A stretch of DNA of 64,000 nucleotides, from the NCBI RefSeq assembly GCF_009674535.1, contig NZ_WKJK01000003.1, forward strand, positions 543,014 to 607,013, given 5' to 3'. Positions 45,590 through 55,832 of the stretch are shown here, piece by piece. A model generated the notes under the pieces. It ran no database searches. It was not told where the DNA came from and saw only the letters and a program-made list of their open reading frames with translations. Source of the stretch: Duganella guangzhouensis (GTDB taxonomy: Bacteria > Pseudomonadota > Gammaproteobacteria > Burkholderiales > Burkholderiaceae_D). Made by a program: the position numbers and the translations under genes. Within the stretch, counting starts at the first letter, position 1. Every line of letters begins with the position of its first letter.

Positions 45590-46699
45590 TCAGTATTGCA
45601 GTTGCAGCGCGATCTGGAACTTGTCCGTGTCGGCGGCGCTGGTGATCTTGGTCTTCGAGTACACGGCGCTGATCTGCGCGTTGTAGCCGTCGATGATGTA
45701 GTTGGTGCCGACATCGAACTGCTTGGTGTCGATGTTGGTGTCGGCGGCGAACTTCTGCCAGCGCACGAAGGGCTGGAATTTGCCCCAGCCGGCTTTGTCT
45801 TCAAAGATGTAGGAGGCGCCGGCCGAATAAGCCTTGCCTTGTTCGGCCAGGATGATGCCGTCGGTGTCGTACTTGTACCAGGCCGCTTCCACCGCGAACG
45901 CGCCGGCGCCCTTGAGGCGCTTCTCCAGCAGGAAGTCGACGTTCCACGACTTGTAGTCGCCCACTTTGCCGGTGGTGAGGATACCGTCTTTCTGCGAGCG
46001 GCCGGCCACGCCGATCGCCAGGATGTCGGCGCCGCCCAGGTAATTACCGGTGCCGTAGTAGCCTGGTTCCGGGTCCCAGAAATCGTATTGCACGCGGCCG
46101 GCGTACATCAGCGCGTCGTCGGCCTTAACGCCGGCGGCCTTGGCTGCCGATTGGGTCAGCGAGCCGATACCGAAGGTGTGGCCTTCGAAGGCGCCGAACG
46201 AGTAACCGAGGCGACCGCCGTCGCCGGCATTGCCCCACACGACCACGCCGTCATCGCGGCCACGGAAGATACCGCCGTTGTAGCCGTAGCGCGAAGCCAC
46301 GCCGGCCCAGTAGCCGCCGCCCAGCGAGTAGTAGGGGCCTGCCATGTTGGCGCGGTCGGAAGGCGACAGCAGACGGCCGGCCCAGATATTCAGCTCCGGC
46401 GAGATCGCGAATTGGCCGGCGGCGTCCAGCACGCGGATCTTGTCGCCGTCCCATTCGGTGTTGAACATGCCCTTGATGTTCTTGTTCAGCGAAGCGCCGA
46501 AGAACAGGCGGCCGCTGTCCAGATTAAAGTCGCTGGAGCGGCCGCCGTCAGGGGCGCCGCCTTCCGCGCTGGTGTAGCTCTCGCGCAGACCGAAGCCGAC
46601 GCTGACCGACTTGTCGTCGCCCATATTGATCGTCGCGCCGGCCCAGGCATTGCCCACCGCCGCCACAGCCACCGCCAGCACTACCCTCTTCAACGCCAT
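45590..46699 (-). CDS. Outer-membrane porin upstream of urtA (FmdC-like)
   Basis: A 369-residue beta-barrel protein. Signal peptide ALKRVVLAVAVAAVGNAWAG; the mature part starts ATINMGDDKSVSVGFGLRES and alternates polar and aromatic residues through about 16 predicted strands, ending FQIALQLQY with a terminal aromatic residue as expected for outer-membrane insertion. It resembles FmdC-type porins found with amidase/urea operons and the phosphate-selective porin fold. Its place directly before urtABCDE suggests it lets urea or small amides cross the outer membrane. Start: ATG 46699 behind GGGAGAGC. Confidence 0.82.
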   Translation of the reverse strand: MALKRVVLAVAVAAVGNAWAGATINMGDDKSVSVGFGLRESYTSAEGGAPDGGRSSDFNLDSGRLFFGASLNKNIKGMFNTEWDGDKIRVLDAAGQFAISPELNIWAGRLLSPSDRANMAGPYYSLGGGYWAGVASRYGYNGGIFRGRDDGVVVWGNAGDGGRLGYSFGAFEGHTFGIGSLTQSAAKAAGVKADDALMYAGRVQYDFWDPEPGYYGTGNYLGGADILAIGVAGRSQKDGILTTGKVGDYKSWNVDFLLEKRLKGAGAFAVEAAWYKYDTDGIILAEQGKAYSAGASYIFEDKAGWGKFQPFVRWQKFAADTNIDTKQFDVGTNYIIDGYNAQISAVYSKTKITSAADTDKFQIALQLQY

Positions 46700-46799
46700 C
46701 TTGCTCTCCCGTCTTGGTTTTGGATGAGACAAGATTAACTAGGCGACAATCTCCGAGGAATACGTTGAATGACGTAGTGGCGTGGCGGGTACAAACCAA

Positions 46800-46815
46800 G
46801 GGTTACATTCAACCC
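46800..46815. promoter_or_regulatory. Inverted repeat upstream of the porin-urt operon
   Basis: GGGTT (46800-46804) and AACCC (46811-46815) flank ACATTC. The repeat lies 100 bp upstream of the porin start and 56 bp upstream of the divergent PEP-CTERM gene. It might be a regulator half-site pair; the arms are short, so chance is possible. Confidence 0.3.
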
Positions 46816-46870
46816 AACAATTGAAGTACTATATGTGCAACACTTTTTAGCAACAACAATCGTCCGCTTC

Positions 46871-47518
46871 ATGACCATTCGCCGCACCCTTTTTACACTC
46901 ATCCTAATTGTTAGTTGCTTCAGCAATGCTCACGCCAGCCTTATATCGCGTGATTTGGCCCACAGCGGCGACGGGCTGCTCACCTATGACAGCCAATCCG
47001 GATTGGAGTGGCTGGATCTGACTCAGTCGACAGGATTGACCTTGGTCAGTATCGCGCACGAGACGGCGGCAGGCGGACGCTATGAAGGTTTCCAGTTGGC
47101 GAACCTGGAAACCGTGAAGGCCCTGTTCTTAGACGCCGGATGGACAGGCAACTATGGCGAGGCGACCGATACCGCGAACGTGGTGGCCGCATATTCACTG
47201 GTGACCATGCTGGGCATGACCGCCAATTTCGGATCCGAGGCGGAAGGCGCGCAGATAGCGATCGGCCGGGTATCAGACGTGTTAGCCGGACCGGGAACCA
47301 CCACCTCTATTCATGTGGACTACGATTACTCCCGTCCTGCCAGGGCGACCGCTTATTATTCCCTCGCCCCTTGGACATCCGAATCCGGATCGCAGGCAAT
47401 CGGCGCGTTCCTGTATCGTCAGGCAGCCGTTGTTCCCGAACCCACGACAGTCAGCCTGCTTGCCGCTGGCCTCATGTTGCTCATCTGGCGCAGCAGGACA
47501 GTCGGGACTCGCGCATGA
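46871..47518 (+). CDS. PEP-CTERM sorted exported protein
   Basis: A 215-residue protein: signal peptide TIRRTLFTLILIVSCFSNAHA, then a body with DGLLTYDSQSGLEWLDLTQS, a pattern common among PEP-CTERM proteins of this family, and the sorting tail VPEPTTVSLLAAGLMLLIWR with Arg residues after it. The ATG at 46871 gives a proper signal peptide; a GTG at 46835 would add 12 residues. It is divergent from the porin-urt operon. Codon use looks slightly less GC-biased than in the neighbours. Function unknown. Confidence 0.85.
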   Translation: MTIRRTLFTLILIVSCFSNAHASLISRDLAHSGDGLLTYDSQSGLEWLDLTQSTGLTLVSIAHETAAGGRYEGFQLANLETVKALFLDAGWTGNYGEATDTANVVAAYSLVTMLGMTANFGSEAEGAQIAIGRVSDVLAGPGTTTSIHVDYDYSRPARATAYYSLAPWTSESGSQAIGAFLYRQAAVVPEPTTVSLLAAGLMLLIWRSRTVGTRA

Positions 47519-47661
47519 GAGCTCACTTAGTCGTTCTGACTTGTCTCCTGTTTTCTAGAGAGTGAAAGCATCAACGCTGTGCGGGCTTTATGCGACGAAG
47601 TTATCCCCGAAGGCTGTCAGGGAGCCGATTACGGCCATCCATGATAACCAGCATACTCGCC

Positions 47662-48081
47662 ATGACCAAATTCCGACAAGCGACCACTGATGACATTCCA
47701 GCGATGTCGAAGATCCGGCTGGCCGTGCGGGAGAACATGTTGCCCGACCCGAGCCGCATCACCGAGCAGATGTACCGCGACTATCTGGAATTGCTGGGGC
47801 GCGGCTGGGTAGCCGAGACGGAAGACGGCATCGTCGGCTTCAGCTACGCCAACAGTACGGATTCGTCGATCTGGGCGCTGTTCATCGCTCCCGAACACGA
47901 GGGACGCGGATACGCCAAACAGCTGCTGCAACTGGCCACCACTTGGCTATTCGAACAGGGCAACGACTGCGTGCGTTTAAGTACCGGCAAAGCCACCAGG
48001 GCAGACCGCTTCTATGCCGCGCAAGGATGGCTGCGCGAGCGGGAGAACGCCACTGACGTCTTTTACCAGCTCACTAAATAG
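47662..48081 (+). CDS. GNAT family N-acetyltransferase
   Basis: A 139-residue acetyltransferase. The fold starts FRQATTDDIPAMSKIRLAVR; the acetyl-CoA pyrophosphate loop is in IAPEHEGRGYAKQLL (about 85-99, with the RGYA turn), and the C-terminal ADRFYAAQGWLRERE matches the GNAT motif B. The frame is open upstream to 47590, but MTKFRQAT at 47662 fits the family. Substrate unknown. The 143 bp between it and the PEP-CTERM gene hold nothing obvious. Confidence 0.87.
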   Translation: MTKFRQATTDDIPAMSKIRLAVRENMLPDPSRITEQMYRDYLELLGRGWVAETEDGIVGFSYANSTDSSIWALFIAPEHEGRGYAKQLLQLATTWLFEQGNDCVRLSTGKATRADRFYAAQGWLRERENATDVFYQLTK

Positions 48082-48181
48082 CACCTACGAAGATTTGCCT
48101 CCTTTTACCCGCTTTGTCGCCTCGGCCTGAGGTAGGCCGCATTATCATCAATGTCCCCGACAGTGTATAAAGGATTTGTTG

Positions 48182-48604
48182 ATGAGCTATGATTTGATGG
48201 TATTCCTGCCAGCTTCCGCCCCCGCAGACCGCGAGGAATTTATGGATTGGTACGATGAGCAGACCGAATGGGATGAAGGTCATTCCTATCACGATCCAAT
48301 CGTCACCGCGCCCTCGCTGAGTGATTTGTTCAAGGAGCTGGTGGAGACTTTTCCAGCAATGAACGGACCGTACGCGAAAAGCGACTTGCCAACCGATGAG
48401 ACCACGCTTGCCGATTACTCGATCGGCAAGCACGTTATTTATATTTGCTTTTCCTGGCCCAAGGCCGAACAAGCCTACGCCGAGCTGCATCGACTCGCGG
48501 CCAAGCACAAGGTAGGCTTCTTTGACGTCAGCTCTGATACCGGCGCGGTATGGCTGCCGAACGCGGATGGCCAACTGAAGATCGTCCACGAACAGCAGGA
48601 ATAA
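48182..48604 (+). CDS. Conserved hypothetical protein (first gene of a three-gene cassette)
   Basis: A 140-residue acidic, soluble protein starting MSYDLMVFLPASAPADREEF, with WYDEQTEWDEGHSYHDP and a C-terminal KVGFFDVSSDTGAVWLPN. I recognise the pattern as a widespread hypothetical family of proteobacteria but know no function. No signal or membrane segment. The next gene starts one base after its stop, so the two are translationally coupled. Confidence 0.75.
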   Translation: MSYDLMVFLPASAPADREEFMDWYDEQTEWDEGHSYHDPIVTAPSLSDLFKELVETFPAMNGPYAKSDLPTDETTLADYSIGKHVIYICFSWPKAEQAYAELHRLAAKHKVGFFDVSSDTGAVWLPNADGQLKIVHEQQE

Positions 48605-48605
48605 C

Positions 48606-49061
48606 GTGGAACGCATTGCTTTCGGCGGCAGCCTAACCCGTCCACAGTTCTCGCTGGTTCAGCGGCTGCTGATATGCCAATGGCGCCCGATGACTATAAT
48701 GCTCTTGTCCGCCGTCGCATACGCGCAGATTCTGAACTGGTGGATGGCCGCATTGATATTTGCGGCCACATGGAGCCTGATGTACGTCATGCGCGCCCGC
48801 CAATGGCGGCAGTTACAAGCGAGTGATCAGCATCAGATCACAGGCAATATCAGCGAGCAAGGGCTGGAGTGGAATACACCGATGACGAGCACCAGGCTAC
48901 CATGGCAAAAGATCATCAAAGTTCGCCAGCATCCAGACATGCTGCTACTCTTCTACAGTGCGAATTGCGCGCTCTATCTCCCCAAGAGCTTTTTCGCCAG
49001 CGAACAGGCATGGAATGAGGCAAAACAGGCCATAATTCTATTTTCGAGAGGACCATCATGA
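48606..49061 (+). CDS. Small membrane protein with YcxB-like domain
   Basis: A 151-residue protein with two membrane helices (about residues 28-64: PMTIMLLSAVAYAQIL and WWMAALIFAATWSLMYVM) and a C-terminal YcxB-like domain (GLEWNTPMTSTRLPWQKIIKV, then FYSANCALYLPKSFFASEQ). The function of YcxB domains is not known. The start is a GTG at 48606, one base after the previous stop, and its stop overlaps the next ATG by 4 bp. Confidence 0.75.
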   Translation: MERIAFGGSLTRPQFSLVQRLLICQWRPMTIMLLSAVAYAQILNWWMAALIFAATWSLMYVMRARQWRQLQASDQHQITGNISEQGLEWNTPMTSTRLPWQKIIKVRQHPDMLLLFYSANCALYLPKSFFASEQAWNEAKQAIILFSRGPS

Positions 49062-49285
49062 CGATTTTTGCAGCACCGGTATTCGATGCTACCGTGATTT
49101 ACGAAGGCCACGAACTGTTCAAAGGTCAGGGCGCCGCCAAGGGCTGGGCCGAAAAGCTGGCCAAAGAGCTGGAATGCGAGATCGGTGTCGAGAAGTTCGG
49201 CACCGGCTGGGTGTTGACCGGCACCGTGGACGGCACGCCGTGCAAATGGCACGTTTACGGCCAGCGCCTCAAACGCATGGACTAA
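49058..49285 (+). CDS. Small hypothetical protein (75 aa)
   Basis: A 75-residue soluble protein, FAAPVFDATVIYEGHELFKG at the start and CKWHVYGQRLKRMD at the end. The ATG overlaps the previous gene's stop (ATGA) and has AGAGGA upstream, which supports translation. No domain recognised. It closes the three-gene cassette, and hairpins follow. Confidence 0.65.
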   Translation: MTIFAAPVFDATVIYEGHELFKGQGAAKGWAEKLAKELECEIGVEKFGTGWVLTGTVDGTPCKWHVYGQRLKRMD

Positions 49286-49287
49286 TC

Positions 49288-49339
49288 GTGCGCTAGCGCA
49301 CATCGTCGCTCCGCAAGGGCGGGTAGCATTTGCCTACCC
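49288..49339 (+). terminator. Two hairpins after the three-gene cassette
   Basis: GTGCGCTAGCGCAC (49288-49301) is a perfect 14-bp palindrome immediately after the stop. GGGTAG and CTACCC (49321-49339) form a second hairpin. Neither has a strong T-run, so termination would be weak or factor-dependent. They separate the cassette from the topoisomerase gene. Confidence 0.5.
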
Positions 49340-49358
49340 TGCCCCTCCGAGGTTTGCG

Positions 49359-50423
49359 ATGAAGCGTGAAGACATTCCCCTGGCTCCGGTGGCCGCCAAA
49401 CTGGCGGGCCTGCGCTACGTCCATGACGACCAACCGGGCATCGCCCGCCGCCCGCGCGGCAAACAGTTCCGCTACCTAGATGCCGACGGCGCCGCCGTCA
49501 CCGATGAGGACACGCTGGCGCGCATCAAGTCGCTGGTGATTCCACCGGCGTGGCGCGATGTCTGGATCTGCAAACACCCGCTGGGCCATCTGCAAGCCAC
49601 CGGCCGCGATGCGCGCGGCCGCAAACAATACCGCTATCACCCGCGCTGGCGTTCGCACCGCGATGAGGCCAAGTACGAACGCATGCTCAGCTTCGGCAAG
49701 GCGCTGCCGGCGATCCGGCGCGCTGTGGATGAAGCGCTGCGCAAGCCCGGCCTGCCGCGCGAAAAAGTCATCGCCACCATCGTCTATCTGCTGGAGGCGA
49801 CGCTAATGCGGATCGGGAACGAGGAATACGCACGCGAGAACAAATCCTTCGGCCTCACCACACTACGCGACCGTCATGTGCGGCTGGATGGCAGCACGGT
49901 GATGTTCCGCTTCCGCGGCAAAAGCGGCGTGCATCATGCGGTCGAGGTGCATGATCGGCGGCTGGCCCATATCATCCGCAAGGCGCGCGACTTGCCAGGG
50001 CAGGAGCTGTTCCAGTATGAGGACGACGACGGCAACCGGCACGCCATCGACTCGGCCGACGTCAACGATTATCTACAGGAAGTGACAGGCGCCGATTACA
50101 CCGCCAAGGATTTCCGCACCTGGGCCGGCACCGTGCTGGCGGCGGTGGCGCTGCGGGAATACGAAAAATACGACTCACAGGCGCAAGCCAAAAAGAATGT
50201 GGTGCAGGCGATTGAGGCGGTGGCCAAAAAGCTCGGCAACACGCCCACCATCTGCCGCAAGTGCTACGTGCATCCGGCCGTGATCGAATCCTACCTCGAC
50301 GGCACCATGCTCAACACCCTGCGCCGCCGCGCACGCGAAGAGCTACAGGAAGACCTGCACGCCCTGCGCCCCGAAGAAGCCGCCGTGCTTGCGCTGCTCC
50401 AGCAACGCCTGCAACGCAATTAG
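49359..50423 (+). CDS. DNA topoisomerase IB (poxvirus type)
   Basis: A 354-residue eukaryote/poxvirus-type topoisomerase that relaxes both positive and negative supercoils. Family pieces: AGLRYVHDDQPGIARRPRGK, IPPAWRDVWICKHPLGHLQA, GRDARGRKQYRYHPRWR, then MRIGNEEYARENKSFGLTTL and FRFRGKSGVHHAVEV in the catalytic domain. The likely active tyrosine is Y303 in ICRKCYVHPAV. Bacterial copies are scattered and thought to be acquired horizontally. The ribosome site GAGGT is well placed before the ATG. Confidence 0.93.
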   Translation: MKREDIPLAPVAAKLAGLRYVHDDQPGIARRPRGKQFRYLDADGAAVTDEDTLARIKSLVIPPAWRDVWICKHPLGHLQATGRDARGRKQYRYHPRWRSHRDEAKYERMLSFGKALPAIRRAVDEALRKPGLPREKVIATIVYLLEATLMRIGNEEYARENKSFGLTTLRDRHVRLDGSTVMFRFRGKSGVHHAVEVHDRRLAHIIRKARDLPGQELFQYEDDDGNRHAIDSADVNDYLQEVTGADYTAKDFRTWAGTVLAAVALREYEKYDSQAQAKKNVVQAIEAVAKKLGNTPTICRKCYVHPAVIESYLDGTMLNTLRRRAREELQEDLHALRPEEAAVLALLQQRLQRN

Positions 50424-50458
50424 CAGCGCGCGCGGCAAACGGGAGTAAAATCCTGTAG

Positions 50459-50881
50459 ATGTTGAAACCTCTGCCTTTCCCGATCCGTAAAGAGTGCCCG
50501 CCGGGCGCTTGCGTGTGCGGGCGCGATGAGTTGCTGGCGGCCTGGGAGCAGGCGCCAGATGGTGCCGATATCCGCGTGCTGCGCCTCACCCGCGAGGAAG
50601 AGAAGCGCCTGATCGAGCGCATCGAGACCATCGAAACCTATGAAGATCTTGGCCGCGTCAAGCAGCGCTTGCAGGAGCTGCTGGGGATTACGCTGACCAT
50701 CACGCCGTCCGCGCGCGGCGTCAGCACCGTGATGGGCTTATCGATCAAGCTTGATGAGCAGCCGGGCCTGTGCCGCAAGACGCACGAGGCGCTGCCCGCC
50801 GCCGTGCGCCGCTGCTTCCGCAACCATCCCGACATCGTCTACGCGCTGTTGAACGCGCGCGACCTGCTCGGCTCAGAATAA
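50459..50881 (+). CDS. Conserved hypothetical protein
   Basis: A 140-residue soluble protein starting MLKPLPFPIRKECPPGACVC. It has REELL-like helical segments (LTREEEKRLIERIETIETYE) and a VMGLSIKLDEQPGLCRKTHE segment. The CPPGACVCGRDELL motif near the start has three cysteines that could bind a metal. It lies 35 bp after topIB and abuts the convergent def gene with no gap. Function unknown. Confidence 0.75.
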   Translation: MLKPLPFPIRKECPPGACVCGRDELLAAWEQAPDGADIRVLRLTREEEKRLIERIETIETYEDLGRVKQRLQELLGITLTITPSARGVSTVMGLSIKLDEQPGLCRKTHEALPAAVRRCFRNHPDIVYALLNARDLLGSE

Positions 50882-51418
50882 TCAATCGTCGTCGTTGGGA
50901 TCGAGTTCGGGAAACATCACCTCGGTGAAGCCGAACTTGGAAAAATCGCGGATGCGCATCGGGTACAGTTTGCCCAGCAGGTGGTCCACCTCGTGCTGCA
51001 CTACGCGCGCGTGGAAGCCGTCGACATCGCGCCGGATCGGCTGCTGGTGTTCATCCACGCCTTCGTAGCGCAGCTTGACGTAGCGCGGCACGCTGCCGCG
51101 CAGGCCTGGCACCGACAAACAGCCTTCGAAGCCTTCTTCCATTTCGTCGGACAATGGCGTCAGCACGGGATTGATCAATACCGTTTCCGGCACTTGCGGC
51201 GCGTCCGGATAACGCAAATTCTGCTTGAAGCCGAAGATCACCAGCTGCAGGTTGACGCCGATCTGCGGCGCCGCCAGCCCGGCGCCATTGGCCGCGTGCA
51301 TGGTGTCGAACATGTCGGCGATCAGTTGCTTCATGGCCGGCGTATCGAACTCGGTCACCGGTTCGGCCACGCGCAGCAGGCGCGGATCGCCCATCTTCAG
51401 GATTTCTCGTACCGTCAT
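50882..51418 (-). CDS. def: Peptide deformylase
   Basis: A 178-residue iron enzyme that removes the formyl group from new proteins. All three motifs are present: [10 protein letters not shown] (45-54), EGCLSVPG with C100, and QHEVDHL with H142, E143 and H146. The context (after galU, not next to fmt) suggests it may be a second deformylase besides the def-fmt copy. It starts 3 bp after the galU stop, as the last gene of smc-zipA-ligA-galU-def. Confidence 0.95.
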   Translation of the reverse strand: MTVREILKMGDPRLLRVAEPVTEFDTPAMKQLIADMFDTMHAANGAGLAAPQIGVNLQLVIFGFKQNLRYPDAPQVPETVLINPVLTPLSDEMEEGFEGCLSVPGLRGSVPRYVKLRYEGVDEHQQPIRRDVDGFHARVVQHEVDHLLGKLYPMRIRDFSKFGFTEVMFPELDPNDDD

Positions 51419-51421
51419 CGC

Positions 51422-52315
51422 CTATTCCCCTTTGATCTCGCATTGTATCTCGCGCAGGAAGCGGCAATATTCATCGCCGGTTTCCAAATGCTTGAGGCCC
51501 ATCGCTGTAGTAGCCTTGAGGTAGCCCAGCTTGGAGCCGCAGTCGTAGCGCGTGCCGTCATAGCGATAGGCCAGCACGCGTTCATGCTGCATCAGCGCGG
51601 CGATGCCATCGGTCAGTTGGATTTCGCCACCGGCGCCCTTGCCCAGGTTTTCCAGATGATCGAAGATGCGGCCGGTCAGCACGTAGCGCCCCACCACTGC
51701 CGACGTTGATGGCGCCTCTTCCGGCAGTGGTTTCTCGACGATGCCATGCACCAGTTCCAGCTTGGGCTGATACGCGCTGGCGCTGACGATGCCGTACTGG
51801 CGCGTGGCGGCGCGCGGCACTTCCTGCACCGCCAGAATGCTGGAACGCTCGCGCGCATACAACTCGGTCATCTGCGCCAGCACCGGCTTGACGCCATCGT
51901 CGGTATCCATGAAGTCATCGGCCAGCAGCACAGCGAACGGCTCATCGCCCACCACCGGTCGCGCGCATAGCACCGCATGGCCCAGGCCCAGCGGTGCCGA
52001 CTGGCGGATGTAGATGCAGTTGACGTGCTTGGGGATCACGTTCTGCACCAGCTCCAGCAGTTGCCGCTTGTTGGCGGCCTCCAGTTCCGACTCCAGCTCA
52101 TAGGCGGTGTCGAAGTGGTCTTCGATGGCGCGCTTGTTACGGCCGGTGATGAACACCATGTCGGTGATACCCGCCGCCACCGCCTCTTCCACCGCATACT
52201 GAATCAGCGGCTTGTCGACGATCGGCAGCATCTCCTTCGGCTGCGCTTTGGTGGCGGGGAGAAAACGGCTACCGAGACCGGCAACCGGGAATACAGCTTT
52301 GCGAATTTGGGGCAT
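51422..52315 (-). CDS. galU: UTP-glucose-1-phosphate uridylyltransferase
   Basis: A 297-residue nucleotidyltransferase that makes UDP-glucose for LPS, capsule and trehalose. Motifs: [77 protein letters not shown] and [12 protein letters not shown]. Length is typical. It begins 1 bp after the ligA stop, so it is in the same operon. Confidence 0.96.
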   Translation of the reverse strand: MPQIRKAVFPVAGLGSRFLPATKAQPKEMLPIVDKPLIQYAVEEAVAAGITDMVFITGRNKRAIEDHFDTAYELESELEAANKRQLLELVQNVIPKHVNCIYIRQSAPLGLGHAVLCARPVVGDEPFAVLLADDFMDTDDGVKPVLAQMTELYARERSSILAVQEVPRAATRQYGIVSASAYQPKLELVHGIVEKPLPEEAPSTSAVVGRYVLTGRIFDHLENLGKGAGGEIQLTDGIAALMQHERVLAYRYDGTRYDCGSKLGYLKATTAMGLKHLETGDEYCRFLREIQCEIKGE

Positions 52316-52316
52316 A

Positions 52317-54665
<2,349 letters not shown>

Positions 54666-55832
54666 TTAGCTGAACAAACGCAGTGCGCGGGTGGAACCGG
54701 CCGGGATGTCGGCATCGTTCATCTCGGTGTAGAAGTCCTGCACCTGGCCGGCGATTTCGGTCAGCGCGGCATCGGACAGCGGCTGGTTGTAATCGTCGAC
54801 GATGGTGGCGTCAAGGCGAGCCACCAGCGTCCTGGCGCAAGCGACCATGGCGCCGAAGCCGTCGCGTGCCGGCGCCACGCATGGCACGTCCAGCAGCAGC
54901 GTCAGACGACCGGTGGTTTCCTCGGCCGGCGTCACATTGGTGGACAGCGAGAACAGGAAGCCGCCGTCACCGTCCGGCATGACGAAACGGCCGTCCGGAC
55001 GCACGTCGAAGCCCTGCTTCTCCAGCGCGCCGATCAGCGTGTTGATGGCCCATGGCGCGCCATTGGTTTGCAGGTTGACGCCCAGTTGCGCGTCGTGACC
55101 GGCGACGAAGCGGTGCAGATTGCGCGCTTCGGCCATCACTTCCATCATGTCCGGAATCGCTGGCTCGGCGCCGATTTCGTCGGCCATGGCGCGCAGGCGC
55201 GTCACCAGTTCCGAGTATTCCAGTTCGTTCAGCGCGGTGCTGCGGCTGGCCAGCTGCACACCGCCTTGCAGTTCGGTGTAAACGCCGCCATAGCCGATCG
55301 GTTCCCAATCGCCGCTGACGGCCTTGCCGATAAAGTGCACCGGCTTGTTGCCGACCATGCGCAGGGTTTGCAGCACCGGCAGCAGCTTGTCGCCACGCGC
55401 CGGGGCTTCCAGCGTCAACGGCAGCAGGCAATCGATCAGCGGATCGACCAGCGCCGTGGCCTGTTCGGCGGCGGCGGCCGATGCGGCCTTGGCGCGCGCG
55501 GCCAATTCCTCGTCGCTGGCCGGCTTGCCGGCTTCGTCGTCGGTGCTGAATTCGGCGGCCACCGCGCTCAATGCGGCGGCTGCGGCGGAAGCTTCGCCAC
55601 CGGCCAGGCCGGGTGCCGCGCTGTCCAGTGAGAAGCTGGGCTCCTGGCGCGCATGCGGCGCCGCTGGCGTCTCGGCCACTTCGCCGGTGCGCATCAGCAC
55701 ATCGTCATGGTCGGTCGAGAAGGCGCGTTCCACGCTCTTCTTGGCTTTGTATTCCTGGATTTTGTTGTACGTGAAGACGCCGGCGACAAATACGCCGGCG
55801 GCTGCGAGTAGACTGAGTTGAAGGTCTGTCAT
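54666..55832 (-). CDS. zipA: Cell division protein ZipA
   Basis: A 388-residue protein anchored in the inner membrane by an N-terminal helix (LQLSLLAAAGVFVAGVFTYN), followed by a basic stretch, a long Ala/Glu-rich low-complexity linker (about 45-135) and the C-terminal FtsZ-binding domain (about 255-385: LHRFVAGHDAQLGVNLQTNG; GRFVMPDGDGGFLFSLS; GRLTLLLDVPCVAPARDGF). ZipA tethers the Z-ring to the membrane. Its start overlaps the smc stop by 4 bp. Confidence 0.9.
   Translation of the reverse strand: MTDLQLSLLAAAGVFVAGVFTYNKIQEYKAKKSVERAFSTDHDDVLMRTGEVAETPAAPHARQEPSFSLDSAAPGLAGGEASAAAAALSAVAAEFSTDDEAGKPASDEELAARAKAASAAAAEQATALVDPLIDCLLPLTLEAPARGDKLLPVLQTLRMVGNKPVHFIGKAVSGDWEPIGYGGVYTELQGGVQLASRSTALNELEYSELVTRLRAMADEIGAEPAIPDMMEVMAEARNLHRFVAGHDAQLGVNLQTNGAPWAINTLIGALEKQGFDVRPDGRFVMPDGDGGFLFSLSTNVTPAEETTGRLTLLLDVPCVAPARDGFGAMVACARTLVARLDATIVDDYNQPLSDAALTEIAGQVQDFYTEMNDADIPAGSTRALRLFS

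Noticed and set aside
48074..48616. 180-codon minus-strand frame opposite the hypothetical gene at 48182
   Set aside because: The plus-strand frame has a known N-terminal family pattern, coupling to its neighbour and a better start; the minus frame is its shadow.
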